This document shows positions 8,721 through 17,900 of a DNA stretch of 64,000 bases, piece by piece. Every line of letters begins with the position of its first letter. Position 1 is the first letter of the stretch. Both the position numbers and the translations under genes were made by a program. The notes beneath the pieces were generated by a model. It was not told where the DNA came from. It saw nothing but the letters and a program-made list of their open reading frames with translations, and did no database searches. This DNA comes from Candidatus Thiodiazotropha sp. (ex Myrtea sp. 'scaly one' KF741663) (GTDB taxonomy: Bacteria > Pseudomonadota > Gammaproteobacteria > Chromatiales > Chromatiaceae), in assembly GCA_025655555.1 (NCBI GenBank), contig JAHXIQ010000003.1, forward strand, positions 62,001 to 126,000, in the 5' to 3' direction.

Positions 8721-9985
8721 ATATCCTCCTTATCGTTTAATAGGGACTGGTAATGGCTGGTCAGCCGTGCCAGTGCATCGGCTTTTTGGGCCGCGAAGCG
8801 CTCTTTGCTGGATTTTGTTTGTGTGTCTTTCGTTACCTTTGGTAGGGATTCCGGCAAGAACTCGTCGAACAGCAGCAAATGTGTGAGGTCCTGTTCACTG
8901 ACTGCCGAACGGCGTCCACGGGCTGCGCGGTGATGGCTGGTCAACCGGGCGGCCTGCATGCGCATGATGCCTTCAGCCCGCTTGACTGACTCTTCCAGCT
9001 TGCGAGCTGTCCCATGACACAGCTTCACAGCTTTGTTGTATCGGCTCACCGCCTGTACGCCGGATTTTGAGACCTTTAATTCGGTGCGCTCAGCTTCATC
9101 AAACCGTTCCTCGATTTGCTCCCGAAAATCCTCGTAAGCATCCACGACCTCATCACGCAGGGTTTCCAGGGCGCGGCAGCGTGGGCCGTAACCCGGATAA
9201 GGATCGTCAAAGGCGAATTTGCCTTTGCGGTAGGCAAGAATGGACAGGCAAGCTCCCGTCAACACCAGGAACAGGGATTCCGGGGTAGTCAGTACCAGCG
9301 CATAGCCAGGCAGGCTGTGGTGAACGACATCAAGAGATTCAGTGGCCCGCACCAGACCGACCGTTATATGAAACCAGCCCAATATGCCGATTAGTCCGGC
9401 AAGCGTGATCCTCGCCCGCAAGCGGGGAACCGAAAATGCAGGATCGCTTGCATCTTCCGCGTTCCTGCCGTAATCCATCCAGCGTCCGATGAGATAACCG
9501 CCAAGTGCGCTGACGCTGACATTCGTAAGGGAAATCAGGACGCTGGTTTGCAGTGCTGCGAACGGACCGGACACCATATGCGCGTTTGAGAAAAACGCTG
9601 CATTTACCGCTGCCTCGACGAAGACGAGGATCGACAGGATCATGGACGCAGTTATTGTCTGAGGCTGGGTGGGAGCACGGGTCAGACCGTGACGCAAGCG
9701 AAACGCCTCCAGGATTTGCACGGCTCGACTACAGGCATTGGCCTGACTGGAAAGCGCATCCCTGGCCTGGGCCAGGAGTGCTTCTATCACAGGTGAGATA
9801 TTGGGTTCTGGTAGCTCCGGCTCTTCGGCGACGCAGCGCAGGCTTTCGGCTTGATCGCACGCTTCTTTGTACTGCCCTCTTGCCTTGATCAGGCGTTCTT
9901 CGTGTTCGCGGCGTAGCTCATACAGCGCTGCATCAATCGACTGCTCACCTAACCCCTGCGCAACTGCCCGGTCGAATTTGCTCAT
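8717..9985 (-). CDS. Multi-TM coiled-coil membrane protein of the transfer operon
   Basis: 422 residues. A helical N-terminus (about 20-100), four hydrophobic helices (around 113-135, 148-168, 196-216 and 232-252) and a long charged coiled-coil C-terminus (about 265-420) are visible. The first gene of the minus-strand backbone operon, it overlaps the vWA-like gene by 4 bases. Its start is supported by TGGAGGTT eight bases upstream; that Shine-Dalgarno lies in one arm of an inverted repeat (see 9991-10038). Topology suggests a membrane scaffold next to the coupling protein, but no family is recognised and the function is unknown. Confidence 0.8.
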   Translation of the reverse strand: MSKFDRAVAQGLGEQSIDAALYELRREHEERLIKARGQYKEACDQAESLRCVAEEPELPEPNISPVIEALLAQARDALSSQANACSRAVQILEAFRLRHGLTRAPTQPQTITASMILSILVFVEAAVNAAFFSNAHMVSGPFAALQTSVLISLTNVSVSALGGYLIGRWMDYGRNAEDASDPAFSVPRLRARITLAGLIGILGWFHITVGLVRATESLDVVHHSLPGYALVLTTPESLFLVLTGACLSILAYRKGKFAFDDPYPGYGPRCRALETLRDEVVDAYEDFREQIEERFDEAERTELKVSKSGVQAVSRYNKAVKLCHGTARKLEESVKRAEGIMRMQAARLTSHHRAARGRRSAVSEQDLTHLLLFDEFLPESLPKVTKDTQTKSSKERFAAQKADALARLTSHYQSLLNDKEDM

Positions 9986-9990
9986 GCTGT

Positions 9991-10038
9991 AACCTCCAGA
10001 TTTTTGGCGAATTTCGCCTTAAAAAAAACATGGAGGTT
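9991..10038 (-). promoter_or_regulatory. Nested inverted repeat that can mask the ribosome site of the transfer operon
   Basis: On the minus-strand transcript an outer arm AACCTCCA (10038-10031) can pair with TGGAGGTT (9998-9991), which is the ribosome binding site of the gene starting at 9985. Between them is an inner hairpin GGCGAA-A-TTCGCC (10006-10018). Structure seen in sequence; regulation inferred. Confidence 0.5.
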
Positions 10039-10160
10039 TAAGTGGGGTTAAAAAGAGGATAGTGCCTTGTCAAATGCCTGGAAAGGCTTTGTCTCGATCC
10101 ATGTAAAGCAAATTTCCCCGGTGAATGTACTCTGGTCTTTCCTGGAGTTATTCTTGTGTC

Positions 10161-11036
10161 ATGGCAAGAAATTATCGACAACGAAACCCAGTTAAGAAAG
10201 GCGCGAAGAAGCCGCCTGAAATTTACCATGCTATTGCTCTGCAATACTGCAAAGGAATGTCCCAGTCCCGTACAACCGAAGTCGTCTCTCGCTGGGCGAA
10301 GATAAATGATTTACCAACCGTTACACGGCAAACAGTGGCAAAACACTACGCCAGTCTTGGTGATAAGCTTTTTCATCTGGCATACATAGACAAGTATGGC
10401 CCGCGCGATGAATTGATTTGCGATGAATGCAGAAACAGGGAGGTTAAGATATATCTCGATTATCTATACGCAGATGCAGAAAAATTCAAAGATGATCGCG
10501 ACTGGTGGCAAGATCGTTTTTGGTGGGTAAATGCTCATAAAATGAACTCATTAAACGACAAGTATTATCAAAGCGTTACTTACGACGATTTTGTGGAGAT
10601 ATCAAAAAACGTAAATGGTTTTTTCGAGAAAACATTTTACATCCACTGGTCAAGAGTCTATTGGCTAAGAAAATTCAGAGCTGATTTTCCAAAGGAAACT
10701 AAGCGGCAACTTGTAGGTCGTCTTTTTACCAAAACATTTGAGGAGCTTTCGCTTCCGAAAGGAACTCGGTGTCACGCCGATGACTACGAAATAGACTCAT
10801 ATCAATATTATACAAATGGGGCTTATTATGTGCGATTATCCCTTGCTCAAATAGAAGATTTCAATGAAAAAACCCCGGTTTTGGCCGAAGTTTTTGGCGA
10901 GAAGACAAAACTAAAAATTGATAACGAACTGATTTTTCTTATATGTACGGATTGTACCGGAAAGTGGGTAAGTATTACTGAGCAAGTGTTTAATAAAATG
11001 CTTGCTCAATCAGGAGCGGGAATTCTCGATTCATAA
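10161..11036 (+). CDS. HTH-containing protein, unknown function
   Basis: 291 residues from the ATG at 10161 (MARNYRQRNPVKKGAKK); the longer frame from 10125 adds 12 residues without a good ribosome site. The N-terminus is basic and has a helix-turn-helix-like stretch (PTVTRQTVAKHYASLG, about residues 50-70). A pair of cysteines, CDECRNRE, follows near residue 88, and the middle is rich in W and Y. A second pair, CTDC, is near the C-terminus, so a metal site is possible. Base composition drops in the 3' half. It diverges from the transfer operon and overlaps the minus-strand gene 11006-11371 tail to tail by 31 bases. No family recognised. Confidence 0.7.
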   Translation: MARNYRQRNPVKKGAKKPPEIYHAIALQYCKGMSQSRTTEVVSRWAKINDLPTVTRQTVAKHYASLGDKLFHLAYIDKYGPRDELICDECRNREVKIYLDYLYADAEKFKDDRDWWQDRFWWVNAHKMNSLNDKYYQSVTYDDFVEISKNVNGFFEKTFYIHWSRVYWLRKFRADFPKETKRQLVGRLFTKTFEELSLPKGTRCHADDYEIDSYQYYTNGAYYVRLSLAQIEDFNEKTPVLAEVFGEKTKLKIDNELIFLICTDCTGKWVSITEQVFNKMLAQSGAGILDS

Positions 11037-11371
11037 AATGTTCTTAGCTCGGCACTGAGTTCTTCTTCGGTTAAATCCGGGTCATTCCATATACGAAAGT
11101 TAAGTTCTTGGCGTAACTCTCCCAGTTCCTTGTCCTGCGTTTTATGGAGGTTTCTATGCCATAAATCTATATAATAATGGTCATATTCTTTTATCTCTTT
11201 GTGATCGCCATCATCTGGCGGTGGTGGCTTTTCAACACCGTGCAGTCGGTAAAGAAGCCGTGTTTCTCTGATGCCGACATTATCCAGAGGCACATCTAGA
11301 GCCGCCAGTGCTTTCTTAGCAAACTTCGGGGAAATGTTTTTGTCTGTTGCTCCGCGTTTCTTTCCGGTCAT
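11006..11371 (-). CDS. Hypothetical protein (121 aa)
   Basis: Starts MTGKKRGATDKNISPKFAKK with a basic N-terminus and ends in an acidic helical region (LTEEELSAELRTFYESR). A TGGATG/AGGAAAGGCAG stretch precedes the start. It ends inside the 3' end of the convergent gene 10161-11036. No recognised domain or membrane segment. The basic head and helical tail would suit a small DNA- or protein-binding factor, but there is no direct evidence. Confidence 0.65.
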   Translation of the reverse strand: MTGKKRGATDKNISPKFAKKALAALDVPLDNVGIRETRLLYRLHGVEKPPPPDDGDHKEIKEYDHYYIDLWHRNLHKTQDKELGELRQELNFRIWNDPDLTEEELSAELRTFYESRIPAPD

Positions 11372-11519
11372 CCATGACTGCCTTTCCTCTATACCAATAG
11401 CAAATTTTCGTAAAAAATTTCAAATGTTTTTTCTGTCCTCGTTAAGGGGTATTAGTTACAAGCCGAACATTTCGTTAGTTCACCTATACGGTCAAGCAAT
11501 CAACTATGATTGCTTCCTC

Positions 11520-12056
11520 TCACAACAACCGGCAATTATTCGGGCCGTCGATGACGATCTGGACGGGGGTGCCGTCGTCTTCACGGGAAAAAGACCCGAA
11601 TATATTTTTAGCGGAGCGCTTCCAGCCCAGGCCGTTTTCGGTGGCCTGAATTGTTGCGCTATGAGGGTAGACCTTTTGGCCCGGTTTGTTTTTCCATGCG
11701 ATCACGAACTGGAGATTGGTAGATGCATCAAGCTGCTCAAACACCAGCCCCAACTCACCGCTTTCTCCGGGCACTGCATGGCTATCAGCTGGAACATGCT
11801 TGAAACCGCGCCAGAGGTTGCACGCAACATTTTTCGGTATTGCCCCATTGCTGGTCTTGACCCTAAAGGTCATGTTGATGCGCAATCCTTCAACCCTATA
11901 GAAAGGAGATAGGACATCAAACCGCACTCCGGTCCTGCCGCCGGTATAGAGCTTGCTCATCCGAGCGTAGCCTAATATGCCATCGACCCCCGCCTGCACA
12001 GGGGCAGGCATACCCAAAAGCAAGGAAATAATAATAAATATCTTGCGCTGCAACAT
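11520..12056 (-). CDS. Secreted protein, unknown function
   Basis: 178 residues from the ATG at 12056, which has GGAGCTAAGGATAGCG upstream and begins with a clear signal peptide (MLQRKIFIIISLLLGMPAPVQA). The mature part is beta-rich with WKNKPGQKVYPHSATI and two Cys (NVACN and NNCRLL). The open frame continues upstream without a stop to 12422, where an ATG overlaps the stop of a 48-codon fragment (ATGA). That extension could be the N-terminal part of a longer protein with an internal membrane anchor or the remains of a fused upstream gene. I prefer the signal-peptide start. No family recognised. Confidence 0.6.
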   Translation of the reverse strand: MLQRKIFIIISLLLGMPAPVQAGVDGILGYARMSKLYTGGRTGVRFDVLSPFYRVEGLRINMTFRVKTSNGAIPKNVACNLWRGFKHVPADSHAVPGESGELGLVFEQLDASTNLQFVIAWKNKPGQKVYPHSATIQATENGLGWKRSAKNIFGSFSREDDGTPVQIVIDGPNNCRLL

Positions 12057-12418
12057 CGCTATCCTTAGCTCCAATTCATTCGATGAAGGGGGAGGGATAA
12101 ATTCTACCTCTAAAGAGCCTGTACTTGCCAAAGCTGTAGCGATTGGCTCTTTTCTAATTGACTCAGAATACATACTCGCCAGCCAGTTATCCAATACCCC
12201 CGGATGGTTTTCAGATTCGGCCATGCGTCTGCATGAAAGGGTTTTAAACATACGAGCGTATGCAGCAGCACTGACAGGCGCGGGATCGTGCCAGCGGCTA
12301 GTTATGAGCCATATCCATGCCGTGATGATACTAGCATAGCGTGGGAGTAGGGCAGGAGTGTATATGTCTGTTCCCTTCCCCTGGTCTTCGCGCCTGTGGC
12401 ATGTCCTGGCGGTAACCG

Positions 12419-12565
12419 TCATCCGCCTAGAGTATTGCTATCAGAATTTAGCTTGCTGGCTAGCGCCTCAAAAAGTTCTCCAGCAAACAGATCAAAATCG
12501 CCAAAGAAAAACTTGATGCTGATCCCATATTGACCGTAGTCGCCATTACTACTTCGTTGAACACA
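12419..12565 (-). pseudogene. 3' remnant of an unknown gene
   Basis: A 48-codon open stretch, closed upstream by TGA at 12566-12568, encodes protein-like sequence (DYGQYGISIKFFFGDFDLF, then AGELFEALASKL) and stops at 12419. Its stop overlaps an ATG at 12422 that opens the long frame of the secreted-protein gene. Upstream DNA to 12831 is AT-rich and shows no gene, so the 5' part appears to be lost. Confidence 0.4.
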
Positions 12566-12831
12566 TCAGTCCGAACTCTGGCACGTGCAATAGCTGCGCT
12601 GGAAGGTGCAACCTAATTGCACTATTTTTATAAAAATAGGATATGGTACGAAATGTGCCTATCATGTTTGTAATTACGTATATTGGCAAAGAAAGTAATA
12701 TCTCGCCACCCGTAGCAGTTGAAATGAATAAAGGGGCTAACTGTGGAACGTTATAGAACTGCATTTTCTGATCTGGTAATTTTGACAGATAACCTCAACA
12801 TGTAAAAATTTATTTTAATCCGAGGAACATA

Positions 12832-14130
12832 ATGTTTAGCAAACGAGACTATTGGCCATATTTTTTGGGAGTATTGATTTTTGGCGGCGGCTTAATGCTC
12901 CCGGTGATATTACATCTGATGGCTATTCCTCATGAGGCTGATCATGATGGGTCTTTATTAATGGGTTTGATTTTATGTGCACCCTTCCTCTTTTCCATTA
13001 ATCGAAAAAATTGTTCTATAAACTTTGGCAAGTTGATCATTGCATATTTGATAATGAACTATCTCGCCTTAAAAATTGTGATGCAAGGCGGTGACGCTTC
13101 AGCTCTCGTGTTCCCTGGCTTTGCTGGAATTCTAGTATTTTTTCTGGCGGGGTGGATGGGGGTTAAGATTGGTCATCTCGTGGGGTATAGCAAACCAGCT
13201 GAGAAAATAAGTAACCCAGCTGAAGATCGTTTAAAGCGTAAAATCTATTTAGGATTTGGGGTTTTTATTTCCACACTAGCATTTTATGTTTTCTTTTTTG
13301 GAGGAGGAGAGCCTGCACCAACAGCATCGGAAAGGCTTAGCATTGTTGAAAAAATGCGACAGTTTCCCCCACTAACGAGTGAGAAGGTAGAAATACCCGG
13401 CGGTGATCTTATCATGATGACCATTCCGGGCGGCCAATTTGAAATGGGCAGCATAGAGGGTGAAGAGAGTGAGCAACCCGTTCATCCCGTTATCATTCAC
13501 CCTTTTAAACTCAGCAAATATGAAATTACGATCGCACAATGGGAAGCATGCTGGGATGAGAATGTGTGCAAATACATGACCAAAGGTGCCTCCAAAATAG
13601 GGGGGCGCTACCCGATTGATATTGCGAGTTATGAAGCAATCACGAAGCAATATATTCCGTGGTTGAATAAGCGATTAAATATGTCGTTTCGTTTACCAAC
13701 GGAAGCTGAATGGGAATATGCTGCTAGAGCAGGAAGTAATACTAAATATAGTTGGGGCGATGATATAAATCATGATCAAGCCAATTATTATAATTCTGAT
13801 GTTACCGCCAGACATCGTTTGAACAAGTTTGGTCTTATGCCTGTTGATTTTTATGAAGCGAATGCATTCGGGCTTCATAATATGCATGGTAATGTGAACG
13901 AGTGGGTACAAGATTGCTGGCATTCCTCCTACAAAACCCTTTTTAGTCAGGCACCTCATGATGGCTCAGCTTGGTCAAGCTTTTATTGTAGTTTATATGT
14001 TAAAAGAGGAGGATCGGGCGGCTCACAGGCGACTTATCTTCGATCAGCAACACGGGGAAAATCAAACGCACGAGCAACAACGGGCTTTCGCCTTGCCCAT
14101 GATATAGATGAAACAGAGATTCAAAAATAG
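12832..14130 (+). CDS. Membrane protein with FGE-sulfatase (SUMF1) domain
   Basis: 432 residues. The N-terminal third has five hydrophobic helices (about 8-28, 40-55, 65-82, 92-120, 138-158). Residues ~185-425 form a formylglycine-generating-enzyme-like domain: MMTIPGGQFEMGS, PVHPVIIHPFKLSKYEITIAQWEA, FRLPTEAEWEYAARAG, NMHGNVNEWVQDCW and the end TTGFRLAHD. These are standard landmarks of the family, which includes true sulfatase-activating oxidases and many C-type-lectin-like binding domains. The copper-binding Cys pair of true FGE is not evident, so a structural or ligand-binding role is likelier. AGGAACATA precedes the start. It is a single AT-rich cargo gene. Confidence 0.85.
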   Translation: MFSKRDYWPYFLGVLIFGGGLMLPVILHLMAIPHEADHDGSLLMGLILCAPFLFSINRKNCSINFGKLIIAYLIMNYLALKIVMQGGDASALVFPGFAGILVFFLAGWMGVKIGHLVGYSKPAEKISNPAEDRLKRKIYLGFGVFISTLAFYVFFFGGGEPAPTASERLSIVEKMRQFPPLTSEKVEIPGGDLIMMTIPGGQFEMGSIEGEESEQPVHPVIIHPFKLSKYEITIAQWEACWDENVCKYMTKGASKIGGRYPIDIASYEAITKQYIPWLNKRLNMSFRLPTEAEWEYAARAGSNTKYSWGDDINHDQANYYNSDVTARHRLNKFGLMPVDFYEANAFGLHNMHGNVNEWVQDCWHSSYKTLFSQAPHDGSAWSSFYCSLYVKRGGSGGSQATYLRSATRGKSNARATTGFRLAHDIDETEIQK

Positions 14131-14941
14131 TATGCCAGATTTTATTGAGTTCGTTTTTTAGGCTAGTTGGCTCAAGTTTGAGCGAATACAGATAATTCCC
14201 ATGATTATCTTGAGAGAGCATTTTTTGTACCTAATGCATAACCTCTGTATTTGTTGCAACGTCAGTGCCACCGTCATCCGCTTCCACCATGGGATTGTGT
14301 CGCATCGCAATATAGTCCCGCTACCGGATAGTTTCGCTATCGGTATGGCTTAAGGATGACCGCAAGATGTGTATGTACTACGTCCATACCATCTTGGCAG
14401 GGAGTCGCTGCCGCTCTCCCGTGCACCCTCTGGGCCGCTCTAGGCTTCCCTTGGTTCCTTCGGAACACTGCGATCAGGCAAGAGCTGAGGTGGCGCTTTC
14501 ACGGCATCGAGCCATTCCAGCGCCAGCGAACGGTCTGGTCCGTTCAATCACCATTCGGGGGAGCCTCCAAGCTACCCCCAAATCCCCCATGGCCAGGAGG
14601 GAGATTTCAGCTCTCCCCCTTGGAACTCCCATCGACCAAAGGGCATGTCATAGCCCCTTGGAACCTTCGACCAACCGTGCGCCGATTGGATGCCGTGAGC
14701 GTTTCGTCGCTCAACCCCGACCACTGTTTAGGCAGAGGATAATGAACGAGGAGGCGTCCTTAGAGGTGATGATATGCTGATTTAAGTATTTGTTCAGGCT
14801 GGATTTGCACTAGAATTAGACAGTGGCACGCCCAAGTGTCGATATAGTATGTTGTTCGGTAAGATTTTTAATTACTTGTTTGCTTAGTGGTCTTTGCTAA
14901 GATCGCAGAAGGATCAGAAGATATCAGAAGAACAAGCGTGT
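14131..14941 (+). other. GC-rich stretch without a convincing gene
   Basis: About 800 bases between two AT-rich genes. The segment 14240-14750 is clearly richer in G+C than its neighbours and has hairpin-forming motifs (GATAGTTTCGCTATC; CCTTGGTTCCTTCGGAACACTG; CCATGGCCAGGAGGGAG). Frames of 128 and 137 codons cross it but have biased, low-complexity composition, and two overlapping frames look equally poor. It could be a structured RNA, a mobile-element leader or a gene remnant. The last ~100 bases are AT-rich promoter-like DNA before the helicase. Confidence 0.4.
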
Positions 14942-17900
14942 ATGGAAAGCCGAAAATATTTTAAGCACAAGATCACGGACCTCGAAACTATCTACGCAAA
15001 TGCCGAAGGCGATTTCGCTATTCTTGAGGAAATCGAGGAAGAGCTGAGCCACAGATCAACACAGCGTGCCCGAAAACTTCTCCAAAATGTTCAAAATAGC
15101 TTGAATAGCGTTCAAGACTCAGAGGTACCAAGCGGTGAGGTTCCGTTGTCTGGTGGAACTAAATCGATCTCCACGCCTTCAACCACTCCTGCTAATGATT
15201 ATTCTGAAAGCAACAGCGGCTATAAACCGATAGATTGGGAGGAGCTGTTATCATCAAGTCCAGACGTGTTACCGAATTTTGGTGATGAAGCGTTAGAGGT
15301 AAAGCCGCTTGAGAATCGGCCTGAGGATATTCTTGATACATGGACTGCCTTAGAAGCGCTTTCTCCTCAGTCTTACAAAAAGCCTGGTGATCTTATTATT
15401 GGAAGAGGTTCGGTAGCTTACCTAAAGTTAGGCCAGGAGCCCTGGATTAGAGGTGAAAAATCTATTCCTAAATGCAATCTCTATTATCTTGTTTACCTCG
15501 GCGCAGTTGATCTGGAAAAAGCGACAACCCAATTACTGAGTGTTTATCAGGATAAGCGTATCGAGCGTCCACAGGTCAAGGGAATGGCAGCGCTTGGTGT
15601 TATCCTGCTTGATAAGCGAGGCGTTCCCGTTCCTGATACCGGACTGGCCGTATCAAGTTTTGGCTGGGCCTATATGATGGCCATGAAAGGTAAACTGAGC
15701 GAGCTTAAATATTGGGAAGTTGCAGAAAATGCCCTAAAGGAAGGATTGGAAAAAATCATCTATCAACAAAATGAAGAGGGGCAGTTTTTACCATTTTCAC
15801 TTGCTAAAGCCCGGCATGCGTTTAACTGGATCGTAAAAAACTGTGATCTTTCCATAGATGAATGTAGTGCTCCGGCTTTTGCAATTCGTCTGTATCAACC
15901 TTTTAGTAAAGGTCAGCCGGAAGCGCCACTTTTGAACAGTTTCTTTCTTGATGATTTACAGCGAGCTAAACAGGCGGTCGATGCAGGAAAATGCGGTGAA
16001 GCGCTCTCTCGTTATTTGGGAATAACTAAGCCTACAGTCAAGCATGACGTGCTTGATGATAAGACGCATATCGAAAAAGCACTTGAGCCGAATAACATGC
16101 CTCTCGCTCGTTGGCCGGGGAAGGGGCGGCATTCGCTCGTTCTTCTCCAGCAAACGGCAGTTAATCTGGCCTTGCAGGAGCTAGAAAACGAAGGGATTTT
16201 TTCAGTAAACGGGCCGCCCGGTACAGGAAAGACAACACTTTTACGTGATGTTGTATCTGCTGTGCTTGTCAAAAGGGCCAAAGCTTTATTCAAATTTAAA
16301 GACGCTGAAGATGCATTCGAGCATTCAGGAAAAATGAAGCTCGGGAATAGCTTTGTTCATCTTTACAAACTAGATGAATCACTGCGTGGCCATGAAATGC
16401 TGGTGGCATCATCCAATAACAAGGCTGTTGAAAATATAAGTAAGGAACTGCCTCGAAGATCACAGATAGCTGAAGACATTGAAGAACTGAATTATTTTAA
16501 AACTCTGAGTGATGCCCTGGCAGGTGAAGGCGAGGATGTGGAAACCTGGGGGATTATCGCTGCCGTTTTGGGGAACTCAAAAAACCGTGGTGCCTTCATC
16601 AATAAAGCATGGTGGGATGATAACTCCGCTTTGCAGAAATATTTTAAATATATCACCGGACAACTGAATTTCGAGGTTGATGAAAACGGCGAAGATATCA
16701 TTCCGAAAATAATTGAAGAATGTGATCCACCTGAAAATGTAAATGAATCAAAGGAGCAATGGGAAAAGGCTCGGCAGGAGTTCAGTGGCGCGCTAAAAGC
16801 AGCCGAAAAAATGACAGCTTTTGCGCAAAGTGCTTACGAGAATTATCACGTGGTAAGCAAGCTTAAAATTGAAATTACAACCAATCAGTCCAGACAAGCT
16901 GAATTGCTGGAAGCTATTGGGCAAGAGCAATTAAAAGAAGAGGAACTTAAAACTGCTTTACTGCGAAGAGAAGCGGAACTACAGACACAGCAGGATAAAG
17001 AAAATCTTTTGCTGTCTCAAAAGCCCGGCTTTTTTAAACGTATCTTTGTGCGTACGCATTGGAAGACGTGGAAAGATGATTATAAGCTTATCTTGTCGAA
17101 ACTTGTAGAATACCGTCAAAGCTACAATCAAGTGCTTGTGAGAACACAAAGTGCGGCGCAAAGCATTAAAACGCTAGAGACTGAACATTCAAAATGTAAA
17201 ACTCAAGAAAGAGCGTTTGAAGATAAGTTAAACAGCGCACGTTCTAAACTGGAAAAATACGCCGGTATTTGCGGTGGTAAGCTTGTGACACAAGAGCTAT
17301 GGCTTTCAACCCATGAAGAGCAACAAAAATTCACGCCGAACTTTACGGATAAGGCGCAACGCGTTAGGGACGATGTGTTCATCGCCGCTATCAAGCTTCA
17401 TAAAGCCTTTATCGATGCTTCGGGTAAAAAGCTTCGTCAAAATATGGCGGCCTATTTTGCATGTTTGGGTGGAGGCTCACTGCCGCAGGATAAACAACAC
17501 CTACTGCCACATCTTTGGTCGAGCGCATTTCTGATTGTACCAGTGATGTCTACGACCTTCGCATCTGTTGGTCGTATGCTTAAAAGTCTACCGAAAGAGA
17601 GCCTTGGTTGGGTGCTTATCGATGAAGCCGGGCAAGCATCGCCTCAAGATGCAATAGGCGCAATTTATAGGGCCAGGCGCGTCATGAGTGTGGGCGACCC
17701 TTTACAGATTGAGCCTGTCGTAACTCTTCCTTCCTCCATTATAGAAGGTATCTCAAAGCATTTAGGCGTTGATCCCGCTGAATGGACGGCTCCCGATGCT
17801 TCTGTGCAAATGCTTTCAGATAATGGCAATGTCTACGGCACGACCATACCAAGGGAATTAAGTGAAATCAGAATAGGGACGCCCTTGCTTGTACATCGCC

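Noticed and set aside
12549..12764. 71-codon minus-strand ORF
   Set aside because: AT-rich, no ribosome site, composition unlike protein, and overlaps in another frame the more protein-like remnant at 12419-12565.
14356..14780. Two overlapping plus-strand ORFs of 128 and 137 codons
   Set aside because: Both are low-complexity by-products of a GC-rich block; neither has a ribosome site or protein-like pattern.
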